This document shows, one piece after another, positions 16,453-24,382 of a stretch of 36,660 bases of DNA. Source of the DNA: Candidatus Choladousia intestinavium (GTDB taxonomy: Bacteria > Bacillota > Clostridia > Lachnospirales > Lachnospiraceae); assembly GCA_018712785.1 (NCBI GenBank), contig DVGK01000004.1, positions 1-36,660 on the forward strand, written 5' to 3'. The stretch's first letter is position 1. Every line of letters starts with the position of its first letter. Under the pieces are notes generated by a model that did no database searches, was not told where the DNA came from, and saw only the letters and a program-made list of their open reading frames with translations. The translations under genes were made by a program, and so were the position numbers.

Positions 16453-17625
16453 ATGCGGATGGAAGAATTAAGAACATTGCTTCAGAATATTTTAGATGAA
16501 AACCTGCTCTGCGCTGTGCTGAGCGGCCAGAGGAAAAAAGAGGGGCCGGTGAAAATAAAGATTCGTCCTCTTCTTCAGAAAGGGCAGCTTATTTTCCAAG
16601 CGGCTCTGTGGGACGGGAAAAAGGAATTTCACATTAATTATAATAAGGAAGAAATGATTCAGGCGGCCCTTGCCTGGATGAGCCGGGATTTTAAGCAGCT
16701 TCAGGGCGAGACAGCAGCAGGACAGGTACATGTTCTGGTAAGCAAAAAAGGGAAGGTTACAATTAAAGAAAAAAAGAACGGCGGTTCCGGACGAAAGCCG
16801 GAGCTTTCTCATAATCGAAGAAAGAATTATCTCCTGGAAGAGGGGACGCCGGTGGCTTATTTGGTGAAGCTGGGGGTCATGACGAAGGATGGCAGGGTCG
16901 TAAAAGAAAAGTATGATAAATTCCGGCAGATTAACCGCTTTCTGGAATTTATTCAGGATGTGTGTACAGAATTTCCTGAAGGAGAAGAGATATCCATTCT
17001 GGACTTCGGATGCGGGAAGTCTTATCTTACTTTTGCCGTGTATGATTATCTCTGCAACCGCAGGGGGTATAAAGTAAAGATCACGGGCCTTGATTTGAAG
17101 GAGGACGTAATCGCCCGCTGCAATGAACTGGCCAGAGAGTGCGGATATGAGAAGCTGCATTTTATCACAGGGGATATTGCGGATTATGAGAATACAGGGA
17201 AGACGGACATGGTTATTACGCTTCATGCCTGTGACACTGCCACGGATTACGCCCTGGCCAAGGCGGTGGAATGGGGAGCAAGGGTCATTCTTTCTGTTCC
17301 CTGTTGTCAGCATGAACTGAACCAGCAGATTCATTGTGATATTCTTCAGCCGGTCTTAAAATACGGGCTTTTAAAGGAGCGGATGGCCGCCCTGATCACA
17401 GATGGACTGAGGGCTTCCCTGCTGGAGGAGGCAGGATACCGGGTACCGGTAATGGAATTTATTGATATGGAGCACACTCCCAAAAATATTCTCATACGGG
17501 GAGTAAAAGGGAGAAAGGAAGAAAAGGAAGGGGAGCGAAAGGCGCTGTCAGACTGCATGGAGTTTCTTCATGTGGAGCCTTCCCTGTTCCGGCTTCTGAA
17601 GGGAGGCGAAGCAGATGAGCGGTAG
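16453..17625 (+). CDS. Class I SAM-dependent methyltransferase (Methyltransf_32-like)
   Basis: A 390-residue protein with a Rossmann methyltransferase core in its C-terminal half. SAM motif I is ILDFGCGKSYLTFAVYDYL (near residues 180-198), followed by GLDLKEDVIARCNELA. The acidic segment ITGDIADYENTGKTDMVITLHACDTATDYAL and the downstream VPCCQHELN are typical of the METTL25/Methyltransf_32 group. The N-terminal 150 residues may bind the substrate. The substrate is unknown; an RNA or protein target is possible. ATG 16453 or 16459 could start. The stop overlaps the following 823-aa gene by 11 nt, implying translational coupling. Confidence 0.83.
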   Translation: MRMEELRTLLQNILDENLLCAVLSGQRKKEGPVKIKIRPLLQKGQLIFQAALWDGKKEFHINYNKEEMIQAALAWMSRDFKQLQGETAAGQVHVLVSKKGKVTIKEKKNGGSGRKPELSHNRRKNYLLEEGTPVAYLVKLGVMTKDGRVVKEKYDKFRQINRFLEFIQDVCTEFPEGEEISILDFGCGKSYLTFAVYDYLCNRRGYKVKITGLDLKEDVIARCNELARECGYEKLHFITGDIADYENTGKTDMVITLHACDTATDYALAKAVEWGARVILSVPCCQHELNQQIHCDILQPVLKYGLLKERMAALITDGLRASLLEEAGYRVPVMEFIDMEHTPKNILIRGVKGRKEEKEGERKALSDCMEFLHVEPSLFRLLKGGEADER

Positions 17626-20086
17626 ATTGAGAATGGTCAGGAAGGTTCTTCTGCATGTGGCGGTGCTTTTGGCTGTATTTATAGGAGCCGTGGTTGTTTT
17701 CGAGGGCATGATCAACCAGGTGACGCCGGACACGGCGGAGGCCATGGAAAATTCCACCTTTCCGCTGGTGTACATGCGGAATGATGGAGTTTCCTATAAC
17801 TGCCTCCATGGATATGCCTATGAAATGGATGTAAACTATATTCGCGATACCGTTACGGTGTTGGACAGCGATCACATTCTGGAGATCCAGATTCAGCCCT
17901 TTGACACAGAGGTGGACAGCGTTTCCTATGAGGTTTTGAGCCTGGACGGAACCGAGTCCCTGGAAAACACAAGGGTTACGAATCTAACGGAAGAGGACGG
18001 CTATCTGTACGCTACCTTGACGATCCAGAACCATATGCTGATGAATCAGGAGTATATCCTGAAGCTTCAAGTCTCAGCCGGCGGCAGGGAGCATTACTAT
18101 TATACAAGATTTCTTCTGGAGGACGGGCTTCACCTGAGCTCTTACCTGGATTTTGTAACGGGCTTCTATGAAAAATGCGTCAATAAAACGGACCAGGAAA
18201 CACTGGCTGCGGTAGTGGAACCGGATGAGACTACGGATCAGGCATCCAGCCTGGCGAATATGGATATCCATGACAGCGTCTCCCAGCTTATGTGGGGGGA
18301 CTTAAATCCGCAGGTTTACTATAAGCCGACCCCCAGCCTGGTAGATATAAACGGAACCACAGCTTCCTTTGTGCTGGAATACAGGATTTCCGCTGTGGGC
18401 GACGAGGGCGTCACCGAGATCTACAACGTAAAAGAATTTTACAGGCTGCGGTATACGGATACCAGAGTCTTTCTGCTGGATTTTACCAGAAACACCGATG
18501 AGGTCTTTAATACGGATAAGACAGTGCTGACCGACAGCGGCATTTTACTGGGAATTACCAGTGAGGACGTGGAGTATGCCTTTGATGAAGATTACAGCAC
18601 AGTGGCTTTTGTAAAAGAGAATGAGCTGTGGGTCTACAAGATCAATGGCGGAAAGCTTACCAGAGTATTTGGCTTTCCGCAGAGTGATAATATGGATTAC
18701 CGGGATTTTTATGACAAGAATAACATAAAGATTCTCAGTACAGACCAGTCCGGAAATGTGTGGTACTGCGTCTCCGGATATATGAACCGGGGTGCTCACG
18801 AGGGTGAGAACGGTATCGCGCTGTACTATTATGAGGACGCCTCTGCCACCTCAGAGGAAATTCTCTTTGTGCAGACTATGGAATCCTACGACATGCTGAA
18901 GCTGGATACGAATTCTCTTGTATATGTGACGGACGATCAGGAGGACTGCTATCTGCTTCTTGAGGGAATCATCTATCGGATTAATCTGCAGACAAGGGAA
19001 TATGAAATTGTCCTGGATCAGATCCATACAGAGTGCTATATCAGCTCCGCCTCCAACCGATACTTTGCGTGGCTTACAGAGGGAGAGAGGTACAATTCCC
19101 AGACACTCCAGATTCTGGATCTTGAGACGGGCACGATACGGGAAGTGACCTGCGGCGATCAGGAGCGAATCCGCCCGGTGGCCTTTATGGGGGAAGCTCT
19201 TGTGTATGGAAAGGCCCTGACCACGGATATAGACCTGTCCCACGAGGGCAGCGAGGTATTCCCCATGTACAGCCTTACGATCCTCAACGAGGACGGTGAA
19301 GAAGTCAGAACGTACCAGCAGGACGGAATTTATATTATGGATGTGGAAGCATCGGAGAGTATGCTGACTCTGACCAGAGCCACCAGGCAGGGGAGCGAGT
19401 ATACGGAAACCACAGAGGATTACATTGTAAGTACAGAGAATTCTGATGAGGTAACCTACGGCGTCACTACAGAGATATCAGACAGAAAGCAGGCAGAGAT
19501 CCTTCTGCGGGTGGGAACGGAAATTGACGACGACAATCCCCAGGTGGTGACCGGCAGGATGCTGGTGCGGGACGAAAACAGAACCGTGTCCATACCTGTG
19601 AACCAGAACCGGGAGAGTCTTTTCTACGTGTATGCCGGAGGAAGCCTGGAAAACGTGTATGTAACCGCGGCGGAGGCCATCGTCCGGGCAGATGAAGAGG
19701 TCGGCGTGGTGATTAACGATCAAAAGGAATTTGTATGGGAGAGAGGAAACAGGAGCACTTCCTATCAGATGGATGTGGAAGATGTGCCGGAGGCTTTCCG
19801 TACAGGGACCATGGATATTCAGACTCTGGAAGATGCCATGGGAACGGATATTCTGGATCTCACCGGATGTACCTTGGATATGGTGCTTTACTTTGTGGGA
19901 CAGGGAAGAGCCGTGCTGGCCAATACTCCGGAGGGAGTAGTAACGATCGTCGGCTATGATGAATACAATACCATCCTTCTGGATCCGGGAAGCGATGAGA
20001 CGTACTATTATGGATTGAATGACAGTACAGCACTGTTTGAGGAAGGAGGAAATCAGTTTCTCTCCTATGTGGAATTGGCTGAGTAG
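17615..20086 (+). CDS. Large membrane-anchored extracytoplasmic protein with a degenerate C39-like C-terminal domain
   Basis: No named family recognised. Of 823 residues, 1-11 are basic and 12-33 form one transmembrane helix. The rest is acidic, beta-rich and probably outside the membrane. Residues from about 300 to 620 contain repeated segments such as STVAFVKENELWVYKINGG and ILDLETGTIREVTCG, resembling beta-propeller blades. The last 100 residues (TLEDAMGTDI..., TLDMVLYFVGQGRAVLANTP, VVTIVGYDEYNTILLDPG) follow the second half of a C39-like/papain fold, but the usual Gly-His before the VVxVGYD strand is replaced by Glu-Gly and no catalytic Cys is evident, so it is probably non-catalytic. GGAGGCG precedes the start, which overlaps the methyltransferase. 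Confidence 0.75.
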   Translation: MSGRLRMVRKVLLHVAVLLAVFIGAVVVFEGMINQVTPDTAEAMENSTFPLVYMRNDGVSYNCLHGYAYEMDVNYIRDTVTVLDSDHILEIQIQPFDTEVDSVSYEVLSLDGTESLENTRVTNLTEEDGYLYATLTIQNHMLMNQEYILKLQVSAGGREHYYYTRFLLEDGLHLSSYLDFVTGFYEKCVNKTDQETLAAVVEPDETTDQASSLANMDIHDSVSQLMWGDLNPQVYYKPTPSLVDINGTTASFVLEYRISAVGDEGVTEIYNVKEFYRLRYTDTRVFLLDFTRNTDEVFNTDKTVLTDSGILLGITSEDVEYAFDEDYSTVAFVKENELWVYKINGGKLTRVFGFPQSDNMDYRDFYDKNNIKILSTDQSGNVWYCVSGYMNRGAHEGENGIALYYYEDASATSEEILFVQTMESYDMLKLDTNSLVYVTDDQEDCYLLLEGIIYRINLQTREYEIVLDQIHTECYISSASNRYFAWLTEGERYNSQTLQILDLETGTIREVTCGDQERIRPVAFMGEALVYGKALTTDIDLSHEGSEVFPMYSLTILNEDGEEVRTYQQDGIYIMDVEASESMLTLTRATRQGSEYTETTEDYIVSTENSDEVTYGVTTEISDRKQAEILLRVGTEIDDDNPQVVTGRMLVRDENRTVSIPVNQNRESLFYVYAGGSLENVYVTAAEAIVRADEEVGVVINDQKEFVWERGNRSTSYQMDVEDVPEAFRTGTMDIQTLEDAMGTDILDLTGCTLDMVLYFVGQGRAVLANTPEGVVTIVGYDEYNTILLDPGSDETYYYGLNDSTALFEEGGNQFLSYVELAE

Positions 20087-20117
20087 ACTGAAAAAACAAA
20101 GAAATTTCAGTTTATTT
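20087..20117 (+). terminator. Weak terminator after the 823-aa gene
   Basis: ACTGAAA (20087-20093) pairs with TTTCAGT (20105-20111), followed by TTATTTAAAA. The stem is short but immediately follows the stop codon. Confidence 0.45.
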
Positions 20118-20226
20118 AAAAATGGATTTTTGAATACAAAGGAGAAAATAAAAAGAAATACAGGTAATCCTGCACAAAAAGGTGGAAAAGGGAAAAACAG
20201 AGCGGGAAAATTCGGCAAAATATTCA

Positions 20227-20319
20227 CGGGTTATCCACAGAATCAGGGTGTGGATAACCCGAAGAAATAAAGTTATTCACCGGGTTATTCACATTATCCA
20301 CATTTTTCCCTGTGTATAA
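20227..20319. other. DnaA-box cluster (oriC-like or DnaA-binding locus)
   Basis: Within 93 bp are three perfect DnaA boxes TTATCCACA: 20231-20239 (+), 20249-20257 (-) and 20294-20302 (+). Two boxes fit TTATNCACA: TTATTCACA at 20285-20293 (+) and TGTGTATAA at 20311-20319 (-). One is near-match: TTATTCACC at 20273-20281. The first two perfect boxes form a 13-bp perfect inverted repeat, CGGGTTATCCACA with its complement (20227-20239/20249-20261). Two boxes abut head-to-tail with no gap (20285-20302). AT-rich DNA flanks the cluster. No dnaA or dnaN lies nearby. The 20112-20520 gap otherwise holds no convincing gene. Confidence 0.8.
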
Positions 20320-20520
20320 ACAGGTTTACATAGGTTTTTTAAAGGAACGGGTGTTTTGTGGATTCTGATAAAGTGAAAGAACCATCGGGAAAAAGGTTGA
20401 CAGAAGCAAAATGGGAAAATTGCTTAAAATGACAGAATAGTCAGAAAACAATACGTTTTACATACACTTTTAGGGTCTGGGGATTTGCGGGAAGCGAATC
20501 AAAGAAGAAAAAATGATTGA

Positions 20521-20733
20521 CACGACCTCCGGTTTGATGAATTACGAAAGGTATTAGAAAGCTGCGGGTATGAGATGAATGCTCCCAGAGGCGGCAGTAG
20601 CCATTACACATTTAGAAAGCGGGGCTGTATGCCGATTACAATACCGAAACATGAGCCAATCAAGAAAGTATATGTGGAAATGGTAAGGCAGGTTGTAGAA
20701 AGTGAGGCGAAGAATGGTGAAGAGTCTGAATGA
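20521..20733 (+). pseudogene. hicA: HicA-type mRNA interferase toxin, 5' end missing
   Basis: The frame from 20521 reads HDLRFDELRKVLESCGYEM, then the HicA dsRBD-like core with GGSSHYTF (catalytic His) and PITIPKHEPIKKVYVEMV. A TGA at 20518 is directly upstream in frame and no start codon precedes the LRFDEL segment, so about the first 15 residues of a normal HicA are lost. An internal ATG (20566 region) could start only a shortened form without the first helix. The 3' end overlaps hicB by 20 nt, the usual operon arrangement. An active toxin is unlikely but not excluded. Confidence 0.75.
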
Positions 20734-21079
20734 ATATATGGCAATGTCCTATCGTATGGAGATTGTAGAGGATAAGGTTGAAGGCGGCTTTGTGGCTTCG
20801 TATCCCGATTTGCCAGGATGTATTACTTGTGGAGAGACGATTGAGACGGCGATAGCTAATGCGCTTGATGCAAAGAAGGCCTGGCTTGAAGCTGCGATTG
20901 AGGAGGGCATCACGATTCACAAACCGGATAATCTGGAGGATTATTCTGGTCAGTTTAAATTAAGAATACCTCGCAGCTTACATCGTTCTTTGGCGGAACA
21001 TTCCAAAAGAGAGGGTATTAGCATGAATCAATATTGTGTATATCTTCTTTCGAGGAATGATGCGATCTATTCTAAATGA
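20714..21079 (+). CDS. hicB: HicB family antitoxin
   Basis: A 121-residue antitoxin. The N-terminal partially degraded RNase H-like domain contains VEGGFVASYPDLPGCITCGETIETAIANA. The C-terminal DNA-binding part, LRIPRSLHRSLAEHSKREGISMNQYCVYLLS, is a ribbon-helix-helix that would repress the operon. It normally binds and inhibits HicA. The ATG at 20714 is favoured from family N-termini (MVKxLxEYM); a GTG at 20702 is an alternative. The open frame is intact although the cognate toxin is truncated, as often seen when a TA locus decays. A long bidirectional terminator follows. Confidence 0.9.
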   Translation: MVKSLNEYMAMSYRMEIVEDKVEGGFVASYPDLPGCITCGETIETAIANALDAKKAWLEAAIEEGITIHKPDNLEDYSGQFKLRIPRSLHRSLAEHSKREGISMNQYCVYLLSRNDAIYSK

Positions 21080-21113
21080 TGAATGAAGCGGCGGCGCTGG
21101 CTTTCGCATACAA

Positions 21114-21155
21114 AAAACACAGATTTATCAATTTTATCGGATAAATCTGTGTTTT
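21114..21155. terminator. Bidirectional terminator between hicB and the cell-wall hydrolase gene
   Basis: A perfect 16-bp stem, AAAACACAGATTTATC (21114-21129) with its complement (21140-21155), has a 10-nt loop. A-rich and T-rich ends on both sides serve both converging genes. Confidence 0.92.
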
Positions 21156-21201
21156 GTTGACTCAGGACAATTTTTGGTTGTTTCAGTTTACACTGATTTC
21201 C

Positions 21202-23256
21202 TCAGCTCCAGTATCTTACAGCCTTGATGGGAGTGTCATAATTATAGGCAGAGATCTTGATTCCGCCTCTGGGATAAGGCTGTGAATTACTTGCGTGGAC
21301 GATCTGCTTGTTTCCGATGTAGATCGCCACATGGCTGGCGTAATTTCCGGAGCCGTAGAAGAGAAGATCTCCCGGCTGGATGCTGGCGATATCAACGGAA
21401 ACGCCGCCTTTCCCGTTCATCTGGTCATTGGCTACACGGGGAACCTTGATGCCGTAATTGGAAAATACCGTCTGTACAAAACCGGAACAGTCCGCACCGT
21501 TTGTAAGACTGGTGCCGCCGTACACATAAGGATTGCCCACAAAATTCAGAGCGAACTTGGCAATCTGAGAACCCTTCGTGGTTCCGGAAACACTCAGGCT
21601 GGTTTCCTTGGTCACAACGCCGCTGGAATTAATCGTATACTCTTTGTTCCCTACGATTACAGTGACGGAAGTAGCCATCACTCCATCCGAATAGAAATAG
21701 TAGCGGTTGCTTCCGATGGTCTGAAGACCGGTAAGCATTGCTCCTGTGGAGGTAAAGTAATACTTCTGTCCTCCAATGGTCTGGAAGCCTGTTACCATGT
21801 TGCCTTTGCTGTCAAAGTAGTATTTCGTGCCGTTTACTGTGGACCAGCCGGTAGTCTTCTTAAGACCTGTCCGAGCGCCGGTCTTGTCTACATAGTATTT
21901 TCCCACCCAGGTATTGGTGGCCATCTTTCCGGTACTCTTAAAATAATAATACTTAGAGCCGATCTTCACCCAAGTACTCTTTGCGGCGGCGCCGCTCTTT
22001 GTGAAGTAGTAGTAATAGCCGCTGACCTTTTTCTTGGTTTTGGTAAGCTTCTTACCAGTGGAAGTATTAAAATAATAAAGCTTCCCGCCTACGGCATTCA
22101 GTCCTTTCAGAACGGAGCCATCCTTGGAGGCGTAGTAGTTCTTGGACCAGAGCCAGCGCCCTTTCTGCAGAACGCCGTTCTTATTCAGGAAATACCTCTT
22201 TCCGCTTACGGTTACCCATCCGGTCATCTTGGTGCCGGTGGAAGGTTTAAAATAATAGGTACTCTTGCCGATCTTCGTAAAGCCGGAGGCCCGGGCTCCT
22301 GAACTGGTTACATATTTCTTGCCGATCCATTTCTTTTTCTGCAGAACGCCTTTGCTGAAGTAATAATATTTCTTATTCCGCTTTACCCACCCGGTTTTTC
22401 TGGTACCGTTTGAGTTAAAGTAATACGTCTTCTTGCCTACGGTTGTCCAGCCGGTGGCCATGGCGCCGTTGCTTTTCAGATACTTGCCGCTCACCCAGGA
22501 CTTTTTCAGAATGACGCCCTTGCTGGGGCCGGCGTAATACGTTTTGCCGCCAATCTTCAGCCAGCCTTTCTGCAGAACGCCGGTGGAAGGATGAAGATAA
22601 TAAGTCTTTCCATTCAGATTCAGCCAGCCCTTAACCTTTTTGCCGTCTGTGTCATAGTAGTACGTTTTGCCGCCGTCCTTGACCCAGCCCACATTATTTT
22701 TGACCCCGGTGTATTTGCCGTTAGCTCCTACCCATTTCCCATCGATCCATGTACTGGTAGCCATGGAACCATCGTCCTGGAAATAGTAGTTGTTAATCCA
22801 TTTCCCGACCGCCAGCACACCGTTTTTGTCCGCATAGTACTGCTTGCCGTCGACCCGGATCCAACCCTTCTGCATAACACCTTTTTCATTAAAGTAATAT
22901 CGCTTCTTGCTGATCGTCTGGAAACCGGTCTGCATGACCCCGCTGCCGTTAAAGTAATATTTCAGCTCCCGGCTGCCGTAGGTGAGCCATCCGGTCTGAC
23001 GGACCCCACTGCTGTTAAAATAATAAGTGGCGCCGTCAATTACCTCAAAGCCGGTCTGCATAATTCCGGAAGAATTAAAATAATACCATTTTCCGCTGAT
23101 CTGCTTCCATCCCGTTACATAGCCGGGAGAAGCTGACTGGGTGTAGATTTTTCCGGAAGAGGTGTTTTTCCAGGCGGCATTTGCGGTCATCACAGGAGAA
23201 GATAAAACCAGAAGTCCTGTTAGAGACAGAAGCGCCAATATTTTTTTCCGATTCAT
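21202..23256 (-). CDS. Secreted cell-wall-binding repeat protein with NlpC/P60 hydrolase domain
   Basis: Exported peptidoglycan hydrolase of 684 residues. A signal peptide ends near ANA-A (residue 27-28). Residues of about 40 to 555 are more than 20 repeats of the choline/cell-wall-binding type (GWKQISGKWYYFNSSGIMQ and variants). The C-terminal NlpC/P60 domain (about 565-684) has the catalytic triad C590 (DCSGF), H642 (SHVAIYIG) and H654 (IVHASN), and would cut gamma-D-Glu to diamino acid links in stem peptides. The repeats should tether it to wall teichoic or other polymers. It is transcribed alone: promoter upstream at 23318-23346, terminator at 21114-21155. Tandem repeats make copy-number change by recombination likely. 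Confidence 0.95.
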   Translation of the reverse strand: MNRKKILALLSLTGLLVLSSPVMTANAAWKNTSSGKIYTQSASPGYVTGWKQISGKWYYFNSSGIMQTGFEVIDGATYYFNSSGVRQTGWLTYGSRELKYYFNGSGVMQTGFQTISKKRYYFNEKGVMQKGWIRVDGKQYYADKNGVLAVGKWINNYYFQDDGSMATSTWIDGKWVGANGKYTGVKNNVGWVKDGGKTYYYDTDGKKVKGWLNLNGKTYYLHPSTGVLQKGWLKIGGKTYYAGPSKGVILKKSWVSGKYLKSNGAMATGWTTVGKKTYYFNSNGTRKTGWVKRNKKYYYFSKGVLQKKKWIGKKYVTSSGARASGFTKIGKSTYYFKPSTGTKMTGWVTVSGKRYFLNKNGVLQKGRWLWSKNYYASKDGSVLKGLNAVGGKLYYFNTSTGKKLTKTKKKVSGYYYYFTKSGAAAKSTWVKIGSKYYYFKSTGKMATNTWVGKYYVDKTGARTGLKKTTGWSTVNGTKYYFDSKGNMVTGFQTIGGQKYYFTSTGAMLTGLQTIGSNRYYFYSDGVMATSVTVIVGNKEYTINSSGVVTKETSLSVSGTTKGSQIAKFALNFVGNPYVYGGTSLTNGADCSGFVQTVFSNYGIKVPRVANDQMNGKGGVSVDIASIQPGDLLFYGSGNYASHVAIYIGNKQIVHASNSQPYPRGGIKISAYNYDTPIKAVRYWS

Positions 23257-23305
23257 AACATCAAGACCCTCTCAAACCCTCAATAAATAATTACAAAAAT
23301 TTTAC

Positions 23306-23346
23306 ATCTTATTTAAGATATTACTCGATCATTAACAAAAAGTCAA
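23306..23346 (-). promoter_or_regulatory. Promoter and small palindrome of the cell-wall hydrolase gene
   Basis: On the minus strand, TTGACT (complement of 23341-23346), 17 bp, TAATAT (complement of 23318-23323). A palindrome, ATCTTATTTAAGAT (23306-23319), covers the predicted transcript start and could be an operator. Confidence 0.55.
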
Positions 23347-23378
23347 TAAGCAGCAACATAGAAAATAAGATTTTATAC

Positions 23379-23398
23379 TTGTGATTTTCCTATCACAA
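23379..23398. promoter_or_regulatory. Inverted repeat in the divergent hydrolase/trmB control region
   Basis: TTGTGAT (23379-23385), 6 bp, ATCACAA (23392-23398) is a perfect 7-6-7 dyad four bases upstream of the trmB -35. It suits a dimeric helix-turn-helix regulator, perhaps of Crp/Fnr or GntR type; the TGTGA half-site spacing is 8, not the Crp 6, so no regulator is named. Confidence 0.45.
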
Positions 23399-23402
23399 AG
23401 AC

Positions 23403-23431
23403 TTGACTTTTTTAAAAATGCAGGCACAATA
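23403..23431 (+). promoter_or_regulatory. Promoter of trmB
   Basis: TTGACT (23403-23408), 17 bp, ACAATA (23426-23431), about 30 nt before the start codon. Confidence 0.5.
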
Positions 23432-23461
23432 AGAGGGAAGAAAAAAGAGAGGAAGATACGT

Positions 23462-24109
23462 ATGAGACTTAGAAATATTCCCGGAGCCAGGGAGAGGATC
23501 GCGGACAGTCGGTTTGTAGTGCCGGAAGGCAGTATGAAAGAGAAGAAAGGCCGCTGGAGAGAGGTTTTCGGAAATGAGAATCCTCTTTATATAGAGGTAG
23601 GCATGGGAAAAGGACGCTTTATTACGGAGCTTGCTGTAAGAAATCCGGATCGAAACTATATCGGTATAGAGAAATATTCCAGCGTCCTTCTGAGAGCCCT
23701 GGAGAAGCGGGAAGAGCTGGAGAATCTGGGAAACCTTCTGTATCTGAGAATGGACGCGGAGGAGCTTCCCCTGGTATTCGGCCAGGAGGAAGTGGCCGGT
23801 ATCTATCTGAATTTCTCGGATCCATGGCCCAAGGAACGCCATGCCAAGAGAAGGCTTCCCAGCCGTCAGTTCCTGGAACGGTATGATAAAATTCTCGTGA
23901 AGGAAGGAAAGATTGAATTTAAAACGGACAACCGGGAGCTGTTTGAGTTTGCCCTGGAGGAAGCAAAGACGGCAGGCTGGAAGATAGAGGGCTGCACCTT
24001 TGATCTGCACCACGATGAAGAGATGTGCCGAGGAAATATTATGACAGAGTACGAAGAACGCTTTATGGAGAAAGGAAATCCCATCTGCAAGCTGATTTTG
24101 TCCAGATAA
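23462..24109 (+). CDS. trmB: tRNA (guanine(46)-N7)-methyltransferase
   Basis: Transfers methyl from SAM to N7 of G46 in the tRNA variable loop. The 215 residues match TrmB: motif I YIEVGMGKGRFITELA, NYIGIEKYSSVLLRALE, the characteristic NFSDPWPKERHAKRRL, then FKTDNRELFEFALEE and the C-terminal MTEYEERFMEKGNPICKL. ATG 23462 is preceded by AGAGGAAG and starts the family N-terminus (MRLRNIPGA). A GTG at 23381 lies in the promoter region and is rejected as the start. Confidence 0.96.
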   Translation: MRLRNIPGARERIADSRFVVPEGSMKEKKGRWREVFGNENPLYIEVGMGKGRFITELAVRNPDRNYIGIEKYSSVLLRALEKREELENLGNLLYLRMDAEELPLVFGQEEVAGIYLNFSDPWPKERHAKRRLPSRQFLERYDKILVKEGKIEFKTDNRELFEFALEEAKTAGWKIEGCTFDLHHDEEMCRGNIMTEYEERFMEKGNPICKLILSR

Positions 24110-24382
24110 GGCTGACCAAGGACAGACGGCACCTTTTACCCGCAAAAGACATAAGATAATAAAAACAGGACCGCGCCTTTTGGATGAATGGCTGTTTTAT
24201 CTAAGGAAGATGCGGGAAAGAGGAAAGAATTTGAAAAGAAGAGGCAGATGGAAGAGCAGGATCTACCGGCTGGCTTATGACAAGCCAGGGGTAAATCAGA
24301 AAGCTCTCCGGCTGAAGCGTTCCCTGGAAGAAGTAAAGCGGATCCTGGGACAGCCGGATAAAAGGAAGAAGCAGTGCAAAAC

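Noticed and set aside
20227..20261. The 13-bp inverted repeat read as a transcription terminator.
   Set aside because: No T-run follows on either strand, and both arms contain perfect DnaA boxes, so DnaA binding explains it better.
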